From Rhizobium sp. NXC24 (lineage in GTDB: Bacteria > Pseudomonadota > Alphaproteobacteria > Rhizobiales > Rhizobiaceae): a stretch of DNA of 64,000 bases. The position numbers and the translations under genes were made by a program. Under the pieces are notes generated by a model. That model saw only the letters and a list, made by a program, of their open reading frames with translations. It was not told the DNA's origin and did no database searches. Positions 34,651 through 42,842 of the stretch are shown here, one piece after another; the first letter of the stretch is position 1, and each line of letters opens with the position of its first letter. The stretch spans positions 2,456,501 through 2,520,500 of the forward strand of contig NZ_CP024311.1 of NCBI RefSeq assembly GCF_002944315.1. The letters are read 5' to 3'.

Positions 34651-34717
34651 CATTTTAGCTCCACGGTAAGGTCCCACTCCCCGCGCGGGAATGGATTTGG
34701 GCAAGGGGCGAAGGATT

Positions 34718-35596
34718 CTAAGGCCGGTCGAGATGGATGGTGACCCAGCCGTTGCGCCAGATCGTGCGCACATGGCGCATCCTTGCCCCGTTGTAGGCGG
34801 CCAGTACCTTCCAGCGTTGCTCGGCAAGGATACCCGAAAGAATCACCGAACCGCCGGGCGCAAGATGGGCAACCAGTTGCGGCGCCATTCTGATCAGCGG
34901 CCGCGCGAGAATATTGGCGATGATCAGGTCGAAAGGCCCATGGCGGGAAAAGGCCGTGGAATGAAAGCCCGGCGCCGTCTCCAGCGCGATACCGGAGGCT
35001 ATACCGTTGCGGCGAACGTTTTCGCGGGCAACACGAACCGCAACCGGATCAATATCGGTGGCGAGAACCGGAATATTGCGCAGCTTGCGCACGCCGATCG
35101 CCAGCACCCCGCTGCCCGTGCCGAGATCGAGCGCATTGCGCACCCGCCGGCTGGCGAGCACTTTTTCGATCGTCTCCAGACAGCCGGCTGTCGTGCCGTG
35201 ATGCCCCGTACCAAAGGCCTGGCCGGCATCGATCTCGATGGCGATATCGCCTGACCCCACCTTGTCGCGATCATGCGAACCGTGCACTAGGAAGCGCCCT
35301 GCCCGAACCGGCTTAAGCCCCTCCAGCGACTTTGCGATCCAATCGACATCGGGAATGACTTCCCTTTCAATGACGAGTTCCGGAAACGCCGGCTTCAGCA
35401 CGCTCGCAAAACGGGCGTGGACCTCTTCTTCGTCGTCTGCATAGAGATAGATCGAAGCTTCCCAAATATCCTTTTTCTCATCGATCTCGGTGGTGGCGAT
35501 CGGCAATTCTTCGTCTTCGAATACCGGCGTCATCAGATCGAGAATCTGTTCGGCCTTTTTTTCGGTCGTCGTTACGTAAAGGCGGATTTCACTCAA
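34718..35596 (-). CDS. prmA: Ribosomal protein L11 methyltransferase
   Basis: 292 residues. An N-terminal substrate-recognition domain (SEIRLYVTTTEKKAEQILD...) precedes an S-adenosylmethionine-dependent methyltransferase domain. AGQAFGTGHHGTTAGCLETIE (~127-147), LDLGTGSGVLAIG (~158-170) and the catalytic-loop IIANILARPL (~224) are PrmA hallmarks. Trimethylates L11. The TTG at 35596 is chosen since it gives the family N-terminus and avoids overlapping the next gene; a GTG at 35638 is the alternative. It is last in a minus-strand run with the monooxygenase and Sco1 genes. Confidence 0.93.
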   Translation of the reverse strand: MSEIRLYVTTTEKKAEQILDLMTPVFEDEELPIATTEIDEKKDIWEASIYLYADDEEEVHARFASVLKPAFPELVIEREVIPDVDWIAKSLEGLKPVRAGRFLVHGSHDRDKVGSGDIAIEIDAGQAFGTGHHGTTAGCLETIEKVLASRRVRNALDLGTGSGVLAIGVRKLRNIPVLATDIDPVAVRVARENVRRNGIASGIALETAPGFHSTAFSRHGPFDLIIANILARPLIRMAPQLVAHLAPGGSVILSGILAEQRWKVLAAYNGARMRHVRTIWRNGWVTIHLDRP

Positions 35597-35616
35597 GTCT
35601 TCGTTCTCTCTTGCTC

Positions 35617-36765
35617 TTATTCGGCCCAGTCGATCCACGGCGGCTTCGGCGTGTCATAGCCGGCCACACTATGAAGCAGTCCACGCCGCGCCGGTCCGAA
35701 ACGCAGAAGCAGCGGCGCGAGCAGATTGCGTGCGGCAATCGCCAGCGGATTTTTCATAGTGATCAGGCGGGTCAGACCATAAGTCTGCTTCAGCACCTGT
35801 TTCACGGCTGGAATTCTGAGCGCCGAATACTCCTCTTCGCGGCCTTCCGCAATGAGCCAGGCAAGCCAGCAGGCATCCTCTATGCCGAGATTCATACCGC
35901 GAGCGCCAGCGGGCGAGTGAATATGGGCAGCATCGCCCGCCAGGAACACGTTACCCTTGGCCATCGGCTCGACATGGCGGAAATTGATACGGAATTGCGA
36001 GACCCAGGTCTTTTCGGCAACCGCCTCGGGATGAACGATGCGGCTTTCGAAATCCTCCAATGTCGAGATGTAGCGCAGCACATCGGCGGAGACGGGCAAA
36101 CGCCCGACCATGCCGGGATCGCAAAGCGTGATCTCGGCGAAATGCGCATCCACCGGTCTCGCATACCGAAAATCGGCGAGATAGAAATAAGCCTCCAGCG
36201 CCTCGCCAGGAAAGCCCGCGCCAAGCGCCTTGCGAACGGCCGAATGCGCGCCGTCGGCACCAATCAGGATGTCGGGACGAACCGTCTCCGTGGCCCCATC
36301 CGCGTGCCGCAGCGTCACCTCCGGCTTCTGAAGATCGGCGATCTTTCCCGCCACGACCGCCGTTTGCCACTCCGGCGCAATGCCGTGCGCAGCCAGCGCC
36401 TCGATCAGCAACCGCTCGGTCACCCCTTGCGCCAGAGCATGAACCGCACCGAAACGACCCGGCAAGCGCCTGGTATCGACATCGGCAAGGATCTTGGCTC
36501 CAGAGCGGATACGGAAATGCGCAATGTGCTGCGCGGTCGCAAGGATGCGTTCGGTGAGGCCGGAGGGCGAAAGCAGTGTCAGCGTGCGGGCATTGATGCC
36601 GAGAGCCCGGCTCTCTTCCAGAGGCGCCGGCCCTTGGCCGTCATCGATGATGCGCGGGACGAAGCCGCGGCGGGCAAGCTCCAGGGCCGCAGTCAGGCCG
36701 ACCGGACCTGCGCCCGCAATCAGGACGGATCTGGATTTCCTGTCTCCCCCGGCTCCGTCCGCCAT
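35617..36765 (-). CDS. FAD-dependent monooxygenase (UbiH / p-hydroxybenzoate hydroxylase type)
   Basis: 382 residues. VLIAGAGPVGLTAALELARRG (~14-34) is the FAD-binding GxGxxG, DILIGADGAHSAVRKALG (~165-182) the DG motif and VFLAGDAAHIHSPAGARGMNLGIEDACWLAWLI (~276-308) the GD motif. A class A flavoprotein monooxygenase using NAD(P)H and O2, usually hydroxylating an aromatic ring. Substrate unknown. It starts ~9 bases after the sco1 stop, so these are cotranscribed, but the functional link is unclear. Confidence 0.88.
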   Translation of the reverse strand: MADGAGGDRKSRSVLIAGAGPVGLTAALELARRGFVPRIIDDGQGPAPLEESRALGINARTLTLLSPSGLTERILATAQHIAHFRIRSGAKILADVDTRRLPGRFGAVHALAQGVTERLLIEALAAHGIAPEWQTAVVAGKIADLQKPEVTLRHADGATETVRPDILIGADGAHSAVRKALGAGFPGEALEAYFYLADFRYARPVDAHFAEITLCDPGMVGRLPVSADVLRYISTLEDFESRIVHPEAVAEKTWVSQFRINFRHVEPMAKGNVFLAGDAAHIHSPAGARGMNLGIEDACWLAWLIAEGREEEYSALRIPAVKQVLKQTYGLTRLITMKNPLAIAARNLLAPLLLRFGPARRGLLHSVAGYDTPKPPWIDWAE

Positions 36766-36773
36766 CGGCGCTC

Positions 36774-37376
36774 CTACCCTTTCTTGATCAGGTTCTGCAG
36801 CTTCTTGACGGCTATATCCGCGTTTTCGTTATAGGAGATCGTGCCTGCAAAGCGGCCGGCGGAATCGAGCAGGAAGACCGAAGCGGTATGATCCATGGTA
36901 TAATCGCCATTTGGATCTTTCGCGTCGAGCGGCACTTTCTTGGCAAAGACCCTGAAGCCCTTGACCATGTCCATCACCTTGTCGGCGTCACCCGAGATGC
37001 CGGTGATGCGGGTCGAGACGTTGGACACATACTGGTTCATGATCGCCGGCGTATCGCGCTCTGGATCAACGGTCACGAAATAGGCGTTGAGCTTCGTCCC
37101 ATCCGGATCGACCTGCTTCATCCAACCATCCAGCTCGAACAAGGTTGTCGGGCAGACATCGGGGCAATGCGTATAGCCGAAGAAAAGCGCCGTCGGCTTT
37201 CCGCGAAACGCCTGATCGCTGATCGATTGACCATTCTGCGCAACCAGCGTGAACGGCACCCCGTACGGCCCCTCACCCGCAGCTTCCGGGGACTTGGTGA
37301 TGCCAAAGCTCAACCAGCCCAAAAGCCCGGCCACAATCACCACGGCTACCCAGACAACAATCCGCATCGTCTTCAT
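36774..37376 (-). CDS. SCO1/SenC family copper protein
   Basis: 200 residues from ATG 37376. N-terminal membrane anchor (IVVWVAVVIVAGLLGWLSF, ~5-23), then a thioredoxin-like domain with CPDVC in LFFGYTHCPDVCPTTLFELD (~70-89) and a downstream His in TMDHTASVFLLD (~161). The CxxxC and His bind copper, delivering it to the CuA site of cytochrome c oxidase subunit II or buffering its redox state. Faces the periplasm. The usual oxidase genes are not nearby. Confidence 0.92.
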   Translation of the reverse strand: MKTMRIVVWVAVVIVAGLLGWLSFGITKSPEAAGEGPYGVPFTLVAQNGQSISDQAFRGKPTALFFGYTHCPDVCPTTLFELDGWMKQVDPDGTKLNAYFVTVDPERDTPAIMNQYVSNVSTRITGISGDADKVMDMVKGFRVFAKKVPLDAKDPNGDYTMDHTASVFLLDSAGRFAGTISYNENADIAVKKLQNLIKKG

Positions 37377-37799
37377 CGCTGTTTTCCTCACCACGCCATC
37401 CGCGGCTCGATATGTGGGACGCGCAGGCGATCATTTCGAGGGTTTAGCGGGTTGAAGTGGAGGACGCAATTCAACAAGATGTTTTCGGGCGTTCGGAGAT
37501 CAAGGCCTCACGGCCTTACAGTTCTGTATCGGCGCAAAGATGCAGAATCCACCCTGCCGTTAAACCAATTCTAACCACTCCGCGCCAACATCGAAAAAGA
37601 GGCGAAGTCCGACTCGCCAGCCGCCGGATACGCGGCAAACCGATCTTCTTTTAGAAGGGCATGACGCCCGCCGGAGCAGCCAAGCGTTTTTTAAGCGCCA
37701 AAGCCACCGGATGCTGCCGCAGCCTTCAGCCGCTCCAGCCGATCCCTTTTCAATCGCTACCGCCGCCTGCCGCCGGCGCAAAACGGGAAGTTCTCAACC
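37377..37799. other. Intergenic region upstream of cheW
   Basis: About 420 bases between divergent genes, with only small hairpins such as AAGGCC/GGCCTT at 37502-37517, which lacks a T run. I see no supported gene. CGGGAAG before 37800 is the cheW ribosome-binding site. Confidence 0.4.
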
Positions 37800-38264
37800 A
37801 TGACGAATGCCATCAAACAATCGGGCGCCTATCTGGAGATCGTCTCCTTCCACCTCGGCGATCAGGAATTCTGCATTGACATCATGGCCATCCGCGAAAT
37901 CCGCGGCTGGGCGCCGGTGACGCCGATGCCACACACGCCACCCTATGTACTTGGCCTGATCAACTTGCGTGGCGCAGTGATCCCGGTCATCGACATGGCC
38001 TGCCGCCTCGGCATGAAGATGACGGAACCGTCAGAACGCTCCGCCATCATCGTCACCGATATCGCCGGCAAGCTCGTCGGCCTGCTCGTCGAACAGGTCT
38101 CCGACATGATGAGCATCAAGAGCGAAGATCTGCAGCCGGCGCCGGAAATCATTCCGGAAATGCAGCGCGCCTTCTGCCGCGGCATCGTCGCGCTGGAAAA
38201 GACCATGGTCTGCTTCCTGAACCTCGACACGGTGATTGCCGACGAGCTGGCCCAGGCCGCTTAA
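37800..38264 (+). CDS. cheW: Chemotaxis coupling protein CheW
   Basis: 154 residues, the whole CheW SH3-like fold: IVSFHLGDQEFCIDIMAIREIRGW (~14-37), ITPMPHTP-like VTPMPHTPPYVLGLINLRGAVIPVIDMACRLGM (~39-71), then SAIIVTDIAGKLVGLLVEQVSDMM and the C-terminal AFCRGIVALEKTMVCFLNLD. Couples methyl-accepting receptors to the CheA kinase. Distant from any other chemotaxis gene in the window; it may be the second CheW of the genome, outside the main che operon. The only neighbour of its own strand is a terminator. Confidence 0.94.
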   Translation: MTNAIKQSGAYLEIVSFHLGDQEFCIDIMAIREIRGWAPVTPMPHTPPYVLGLINLRGAVIPVIDMACRLGMKMTEPSERSAIIVTDIAGKLVGLLVEQVSDMMSIKSEDLQPAPEIIPEMQRAFCRGIVALEKTMVCFLNLDTVIADELAQAA

Positions 38265-38288
38265 TTTCCAGACAAAACCGCAAAAGAA

Positions 38289-38327
38289 AATCGCCCTGGA
38301 GCAAAAGCTTCAGGGCGATTGTGTTTG
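38289..38327 (+). terminator. Terminator after cheW
   Basis: AATCGCCCTG (38289-38298) and CAGGGCGATT (38311-38320) form a perfect 10-bp stem with a 12-base loop, followed by GTGTTTGT. Lies ~25 bases past the cheW stop. Confidence 0.8.
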
Positions 38328-38699
38328 TGGGACCGTCGTCGGCAGGGGTGTTGCCGGTGCGCCGGTCGCGCAGGCCGTGAACAGATGGAAGTGGCACTTC
38401 CACGTTCGCCCTAGAACTGCACCAAAACGGCGCAATCCGAAAGCGACCGAGACGTCCTCAGTGACCAAAGAGCAGGACTTTTTTTGGTACAAACCCCTTG
38501 ACGGTTGTTTATGCGGTATCCCGGTAATCTTACTAGCCGTGAACTTTCAACAGCTTGCTCATTCCGTCGCCGCGCGAAACGCTGAGCTTATCGATATTTC
38601 AGTGATTCTTGGGATGCCGAATGGGCATCACTAAGAAAGCTCGCCCGATGCAAACCGGTCTCTCCCTGGCAGCCCTATACCACATGAAAACGGGATGCT
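38321..38699. other. Intergenic region between cheW and creA
   Basis: About 380 bases without a supported gene. It contains the palindrome at 38386-38402, a GATGCC/GGCATC hairpin near 38612-38628 and the short repeat at 38684. A CTTGAC at 38497 has no fitting -10. Confidence 0.4.
38386..38402. promoter_or_regulatory. 17-bp near-perfect palindrome, possible operator
   Basis: TGGAAGTG (38386-38393), one base, CACTTCCA (38395-38402). The single-base spacer fits a dimeric regulator binding site better than a hairpin. No nearby start codon explains it. Confidence 0.3.
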
Positions 38700-38703
38700 T
38701 TAG
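38684..38703 (+). repeat. Short intergenic repeat ATGAAAACGGGATG, copy 2
   Basis: Same 14 bases as at 12245-12258, here followed by CTTTAG. TTA at 38700-38702 is the creA stop in reverse, so the repeat supplies it. Confidence 0.5.
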
Positions 38704-39191
38704 GGTTTGCCGTTCTTCCAGGTGACATTCTGGCCGAACAGCGGAATGGTCGAGATCGCCATTTTCGCCGACCCGTTGGTCAATTCGCGCGAATGGACGA
38801 GATAGATCAGCGTGTCGTTCTTCTTGTCGTAGATCCGGTCGACCACTAGCTTCTTCCAGATCAGCGACAAGCCGGCGCGAAAGACCTCCTCGCCGCCCTC
38901 CGACAGGCTGATGTTGCCGATCTCGATCGGCCCCGTCTGGCGGCAGGCGATGGAGTTGTTGGAAGGATCCTCAAACCAATTGCCCTTCCTCAGCCGGTCG
39001 ATGACGCTGCGGTCGAAATAGGTGACGTGGCAGGTGACGCCGGACACTTCCGGATCCGGCACGGCATCGACCAGAATGTCATTGCCGGTCCAATCCACCC
39101 CAACCTTGCCGACAATTTCAGCCGAAGCGGAAACGGGCGCCAGAGCCAGGAACGACGCGGCAATAGCGGCATGCAATTTCAGTGACGTCAT
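38700..39191 (-). CDS. creA: CreA family periplasmic protein
   Basis: 163 residues. Signal peptide LHAAIAASFLALAPVSASA (cleavage ~24), then EIVGKVGVDWTGNDILVDAVPDPEVSGVTCHVTYFDR, typical of CreA. Two cysteines (in VTCHV and SIACRQ) probably form a disulphide. GLSLIWKKLVVDRIYD and LIYLVHSREL follow. Function is not well defined in any organism. Monocistronic. Confidence 0.9.
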   Translation of the reverse strand: MTSLKLHAAIAASFLALAPVSASAEIVGKVGVDWTGNDILVDAVPDPEVSGVTCHVTYFDRSVIDRLRKGNWFEDPSNNSIACRQTGPIEIGNISLSEGGEEVFRAGLSLIWKKLVVDRIYDKKNDTLIYLVHSRELTNGSAKMAISTIPLFGQNVTWKNGKP

Positions 39192-39298
39192 CGAACATCC
39201 TCCAACATCGCCGCCGGTCGAACCGCGGCCCCGCTAAGGTAAGGTGGCGGTCTGTGGATGCAAGGGACGCCGGGCGCCATAGAAGCGCCTGTTGTTCC

Positions 39299-39742
39299 TC
39301 ATTTTTCTTTCAACACGACCTCGCCGGTCTCCAGAAGCGATTTGAGGTTGGAGAGAATCTTCGGCCAACCGCCGGAAACGGCGCCGATGAACTTGGCGTT
39401 TTCCAGTTCCATCGTATGGGTGACGGTGAACTTGACCGAATCCCCCATGGGCTCGATGTCCATCACGCATAGCGACCAGCCTTCGGCCTTCAATTCGGGC
39501 ATGAATTCGTTTCGCCATTTGATGGCCAGTCGCTTCGGCGGATCGAAGGCCTCGATCTCGCCGGTGTCGGTGACCCGCCCGTCGGGGTAAGTCATCTTCC
39601 ATGGCGAGCCGACCTTCCAATCGGTCTCATGCTGGATGTTGAACCAATATTTCTTGATGAACTCCGGCGTCGTCAGCGCCGTCCAGAGCTTGTCGGGCGT
39701 GGTGCGGATGTAGGTGACATAAACGAAGCTGCTTCCGGTCAT
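39299..39742 (-). CDS. SRPBCC/AHSA1 family protein in an ArsR-controlled pair
   Basis: 147 residues from ATG 39742. FVYVTYIRTTPDKLWTALTTPEFIKKYWF is the AHSA1-like START-fold opening, and GGWPKILSNLKSLLETG the conserved end. The family uses a hydrophobic cavity to bind unknown ligands. Its start lies ~50 bases after the stop of the ArsR gene, so they form an operon. Pairs of an ArsR regulator and an SRPBCC protein are common in bacteria; in some, the SRPBCC protein is a detoxifier, but here the function is unknown. Confidence 0.88.
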   Translation of the reverse strand: MTGSSFVYVTYIRTTPDKLWTALTTPEFIKKYWFNIQHETDWKVGSPWKMTYPDGRVTDTGEIEAFDPPKRLAIKWRNEFMPELKAEGWSLCVMDIEPMGDSVKFTVTHTMELENAKFIGAVSGGWPKILSNLKSLLETGEVVLKEK

Positions 39743-39794
39743 GACATTTCTCCTCGCGTAAGGTGATTTGCTGCGCACGGTGATCTGGCGGCAA

Positions 39795-40118
39795 CTATTG
39801 GCCGCCATCGCCCTCCAAAGCCTTCTTGAGAGCGGAAAGAGCGCTCAATTGGCGGCGCTCGAATTTGTTTATCCAACGTTCGGCGATGTGATTGATCGGA
39901 ACGGGATTGATGAAATGCAGCTTCTCCCGGCCCTGCCGCTGTGCGGATACCAGGTTCGCCTCTTCCAGGATGGCAAGGTGTTTCGCCACCGCCTGGCGCG
40001 TCATCTCCAGCCCCTGGCAGAGTTCGCCGAGCGTCTGGCCGTTCTGCTCATATAGACGGTCCAGCAATTGCCGCCGGCTTGCGTCCGCCAGAGCTCGAAA
40101 AACCGCATCGTCGTTCAT
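39795..40118 (-). CDS. ArsR-family transcriptional repressor
   Basis: 107 residues from ATG 40118. A winged-helix DNA-binding domain: FRALADASRRQLLDRLYEQ, TLGELCQGLEMTRQAVAKHLAILEEANLV (~29-57), REKLHFINPVPI. The metal-binding ELCVCDL motif of true arsenic sensors is absent; only one Cys lies in the relevant helix (ELCQGL). It is therefore likely a non-metal ArsR, as in ArsR/SRPBCC pairs. A long inverted repeat (40130-40175) begins 12 bases upstream of the start codon, a strong sign of autorepression. Confidence 0.92.
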   Translation of the reverse strand: MNDDAVFRALADASRRQLLDRLYEQNGQTLGELCQGLEMTRQAVAKHLAILEEANLVSAQRQGREKLHFINPVPINHIAERWINKFERRQLSALSALKKALEGDGGQ

Positions 40119-40129
40119 ACCAAACACGG

Positions 40130-40175
40130 AACCATTTAGTTGCCTATTAATGATCTTATAGGCAACTATTTGGTT
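40130..40175. promoter_or_regulatory. 18-bp inverted repeat, ArsR operator
   Basis: Left arm AACCATTTAGTTGCCTAT (40130-40147) and right arm ATAGGCAACTATTTGGTT (40158-40175) are reverse complements except at two positions. The 10-base spacer places the centres about two helical turns apart. Located directly before the ArsR start. Confidence 0.75.
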
Positions 40176-40238
40176 GCATGTCAAGTGACATGAGCGGAGG
40201 GTACGGCAGAAAGTCCGAGGAAGGGAAAACGTCGCGCG

Positions 40239-41228
40239 TCAGATGGCGATGGCGTATTGCTCCTGCTCCATGCGTAGATGATCGAGCATCCGCGCAATTC
40301 CCTCCTCCAGGCTGATGTGCGGTGCAAGCCCGTAGGAGCGCTGAAGGGCCGTATCGCCGCAGCGATAAAAAACGCCTTCAGGGCGATCGCAGAGGCCTTT
40401 TACGACAGGATTCCAGCCGATTTGCCGGGCGATGGTTTCCGCCAGCTCCATAAAGGAGGTAGCCCTGCCGGTCGAAAGGTTGAGGCTGGCGCCATCCGGC
40501 AATAATTCCTTGGTTTGCCAGATGAAATCGACGCAATCATCAATATGGATGAAGTCCCGGCATTGCCGGCCGGAACCCCAGACGAAAACTTCCGCAGCGC
40601 CTCTTTCGTCAAGCAGGCGCCGGCAGATGGCAGGGAACGGATAGGCAAGATCCTGATCCTCGCCGTAGCCGCTGAACGGCCGGTAAGCGACCGCGCGGCT
40701 GCCGTAACGCTCGACATAGAGCTTCATCAGATATTCGCCGGTCAGTTTCGCCCAACCATAGCTGAGATCGGGCACGCCGATGGCGGCCTCGAAGGAAATC
40801 ATATCCTCCGAAAGCAGCCGATGGTTGGCGGCCGTCTGCAGCGAGACGGGATAAGCTGCGCTGGAGCTAAAGAACACGACACAGCCGGGTTTGGCGCGTG
40901 CCGCCCATTTCCACAATTCCGTATCCACCGCCAAATCCTCGGCAACGTCGAGCGAGCGCGCCTCCAGCGTCACGCGGCCGCCAACCAATGCGGCCAGGTG
41001 GAAAACATAGTCGAAGCGTTCCAGCGGACGGAAAAAGAAGGTCCGGCAATCCTCCTCGAAAAAGGTAAAGCGCGATCCGGGAAAGCGCTGCCAGAGATCG
41101 GGATGCCGTGCCCCAGTCCCTTCCACCAGTTGATCGACGCAGACGACATCCAACCCTTCGGCCAAAAGCCGCCTGATGAGATGCCTTCCGACAAAACCAC
41201 AGCCTCCCGTTACCAAAGCCCGCGTCAT
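40239..41228 (-). CDS. NAD-dependent epimerase/dehydratase
   Basis: 329 residues of the extended SDR family. N-terminal Rossmann motif VTGGCGFVGRHLIRRLL (~6-22), the catalytic YxxxK in SYGWAKLTGEYLMKL (Tyr ~155, Lys ~159), and HIDDCVDFIWQT near 226. It is a UDP-sugar or GDP-sugar 4-epimerase/dehydratase. Product unknown. Fifteen bases after the adjacent glycosyltransferase gene and on the same strand, so the pair probably makes and transfers one sugar. Confidence 0.9.
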   Translation of the reverse strand: MTRALVTGGCGFVGRHLIRRLLAEGLDVVCVDQLVEGTGARHPDLWQRFPGSRFTFFEEDCRTFFFRPLERFDYVFHLAALVGGRVTLEARSLDVAEDLAVDTELWKWAARAKPGCVVFFSSSAAYPVSLQTAANHRLLSEDMISFEAAIGVPDLSYGWAKLTGEYLMKLYVERYGSRAVAYRPFSGYGEDQDLAYPFPAICRRLLDERGAAEVFVWGSGRQCRDFIHIDDCVDFIWQTKELLPDGASLNLSTGRATSFMELAETIARQIGWNPVVKGLCDRPEGVFYRCGDTALQRSYGLAPHISLEEGIARMLDHLRMEQEQYAIAI

Positions 41229-41243
41229 GTGACTGATCCTTTT

Positions 41244-42455
41244 TTATTGAGCGAAGAAGCCGCTCCTGCCTGTATAAATATCGACCATGCGCCGTCCCCA
41301 TTCCGCCTTGCTGGGCGCAATCCGCTGGCCAAGCGCACGCGCGCCTTCGCAAAGGCTCCGCATCAGCCGGTCGTCATCGGTGCTCGCCAAGCGTTCCGCC
41401 AGTGAACCGGCATCGCCGCTTTTGAAGACCAGCCCCGCGCCGTTCCGCTCTACCTCGGCGGCTATCAGCGCATTGCTGCTGACGATGACAGGAATGCCGG
41501 ACATCAGCGCCTCGGCGGCTACTAGTCCATAGGGTTCGGGCATGCGGGAGGGCATGATGAAGACGCGCGCCTCACCCGCGAGCGCCGTCACCTCCTCGTC
41601 GGCCAGCCAGCCCGGAACCCAACAATGCGGCAATGCCCGTTGCATCTCATCGAGCAGCGGTCCGCGGCCAATCAGCGTCGCCGTTCGCCCGGTCTTGTTC
41701 AACGCGTCGGCGAGCGTTCGGACGCCCTTTTCCCAACACATCCGTCCCAAGAAGACGGTGCGGTGATTGCGCCAAGCCTCCACGGGCGTCGGCGTCAACG
41801 GCTCGGTCGGCGTGCGCAAGGTCAGAAAATGCTGCAGCGGCCCCGAGTGCAGATAGGCCTCCATGCTTTCATGCGCCAGTACGATGCCGACGCGGCTCCA
41901 GAACTCCTCGCCGACGCCGCGTTGTGTCAGCGTGCGGCGAAAGCGCCAGAGCTTGTGGAGATAGTTTCGCTTGTCGCAATTGGTCGCAAGACATGCTGCC
42001 GACAGCGGGCGGACATCGCAGACCGTTCCGCTCTGGAAATTGATCAACCCTCCGTTGGGACAACTCAGAAAGAAATCATGCGCTGTGATGATGACCTTGG
42101 CCTTGTGTTTGGCGAGCGCGTAGAAGATCGACGGCGAGAGAATCTGCGACCAGCCATGCACATGCACGACGGTCTCCTCGTCCGTTTCCTTCAACAGACC
42201 GTCCAACGCCTCGTAGGCCCGCTTGTTATAATGCTTTTCGAAGACGTCGGTGAACGTGGGGCCGTCGCGAAGGGGGCGTTCGCCAAGCGCAACCGTGCGG
42301 ATGCCCGCAAAGCGCGGCTTCAGTCCTTCGCCGTCATCGCCGACCAGGATGGCGCAATTCAGCCCTGCTTGCCTGCTCGCATCGACGCATTGCAGCGCCA
42401 CTTTAGTCGCACCGCCGCGAATGATTGAGACGTCATTGACAAGTATGAGACGCAT
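41244..42455 (-). CDS. Glycosyltransferase family 4 protein
   Basis: 403 residues from ATG 42455 (a GTG four codons before is possible). GT-B fold: N-terminal NDVSIIRGGATKVALQCVDASRQAG, then HVHGWSQILSPSIFYALAKH and HDFFLSCPNGG. C-terminal donor site in FLGRMCWEKGVRTLADAL and the EX7E region FIMPSRMPEPYGLVAAEALMSGIPVI (~304-329). Acts at the cytoplasmic side on a lipid-linked or surface glycan. Upstream gene of the epimerase operon. Confidence 0.9.
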   Translation of the reverse strand: MRLILVNDVSIIRGGATKVALQCVDASRQAGLNCAILVGDDGEGLKPRFAGIRTVALGERPLRDGPTFTDVFEKHYNKRAYEALDGLLKETDEETVVHVHGWSQILSPSIFYALAKHKAKVIITAHDFFLSCPNGGLINFQSGTVCDVRPLSAACLATNCDKRNYLHKLWRFRRTLTQRGVGEEFWSRVGIVLAHESMEAYLHSGPLQHFLTLRTPTEPLTPTPVEAWRNHRTVFLGRMCWEKGVRTLADALNKTGRTATLIGRGPLLDEMQRALPHCWVPGWLADEEVTALAGEARVFIMPSRMPEPYGLVAAEALMSGIPVIVSSNALIAAEVERNGAGLVFKSGDAGSLAERLASTDDDRLMRSLCEGARALGQRIAPSKAEWGRRMVDIYTGRSGFFAQ

Positions 42456-42842
42456 GGAACCCGGCACTCACCCCACCCATATTGATTGGGACCGGACGAA
42501 AGGGATTCGCCTTTTACATCATGCCCCCGACGGTATTCAGCGGCCTGTTCCGTGGTTAGTTCAATTCATCCTTTGGTACTAAGGCGAGTGGCCGCACGGT
42601 ATGCGCGAGTAAATTTAACAACGCGGTTGCTTTTGCTGGGGGAGTTGACTTCTGGAAAAAACCGCTGGAAGCTGCGCGCATGATCGCAAATCGCACAACC
42701 GTGATGCATATTCTCACCACCTCACCCCTTGCAGGGAGAGTGGGAGCAGCGTTGCGTTAAGCTGACTGCGATCCCTTTCAACCCTGCCGAGGCGAGCAGG
42801 GTTCGAAAGCTTTGCTCCCTCTTGAACCTCAAGGAGAGCAAC
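42456..42842. other. Intergenic region between glycosyltransferase and GNAT gene
   Basis: About 390 bases between divergent genes with no supported gene. The GNAT frame stays open upstream of its start but has no GNAT similarity. Promoters of both neighbours are expected here; none is clear by eye. Confidence 0.4.
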
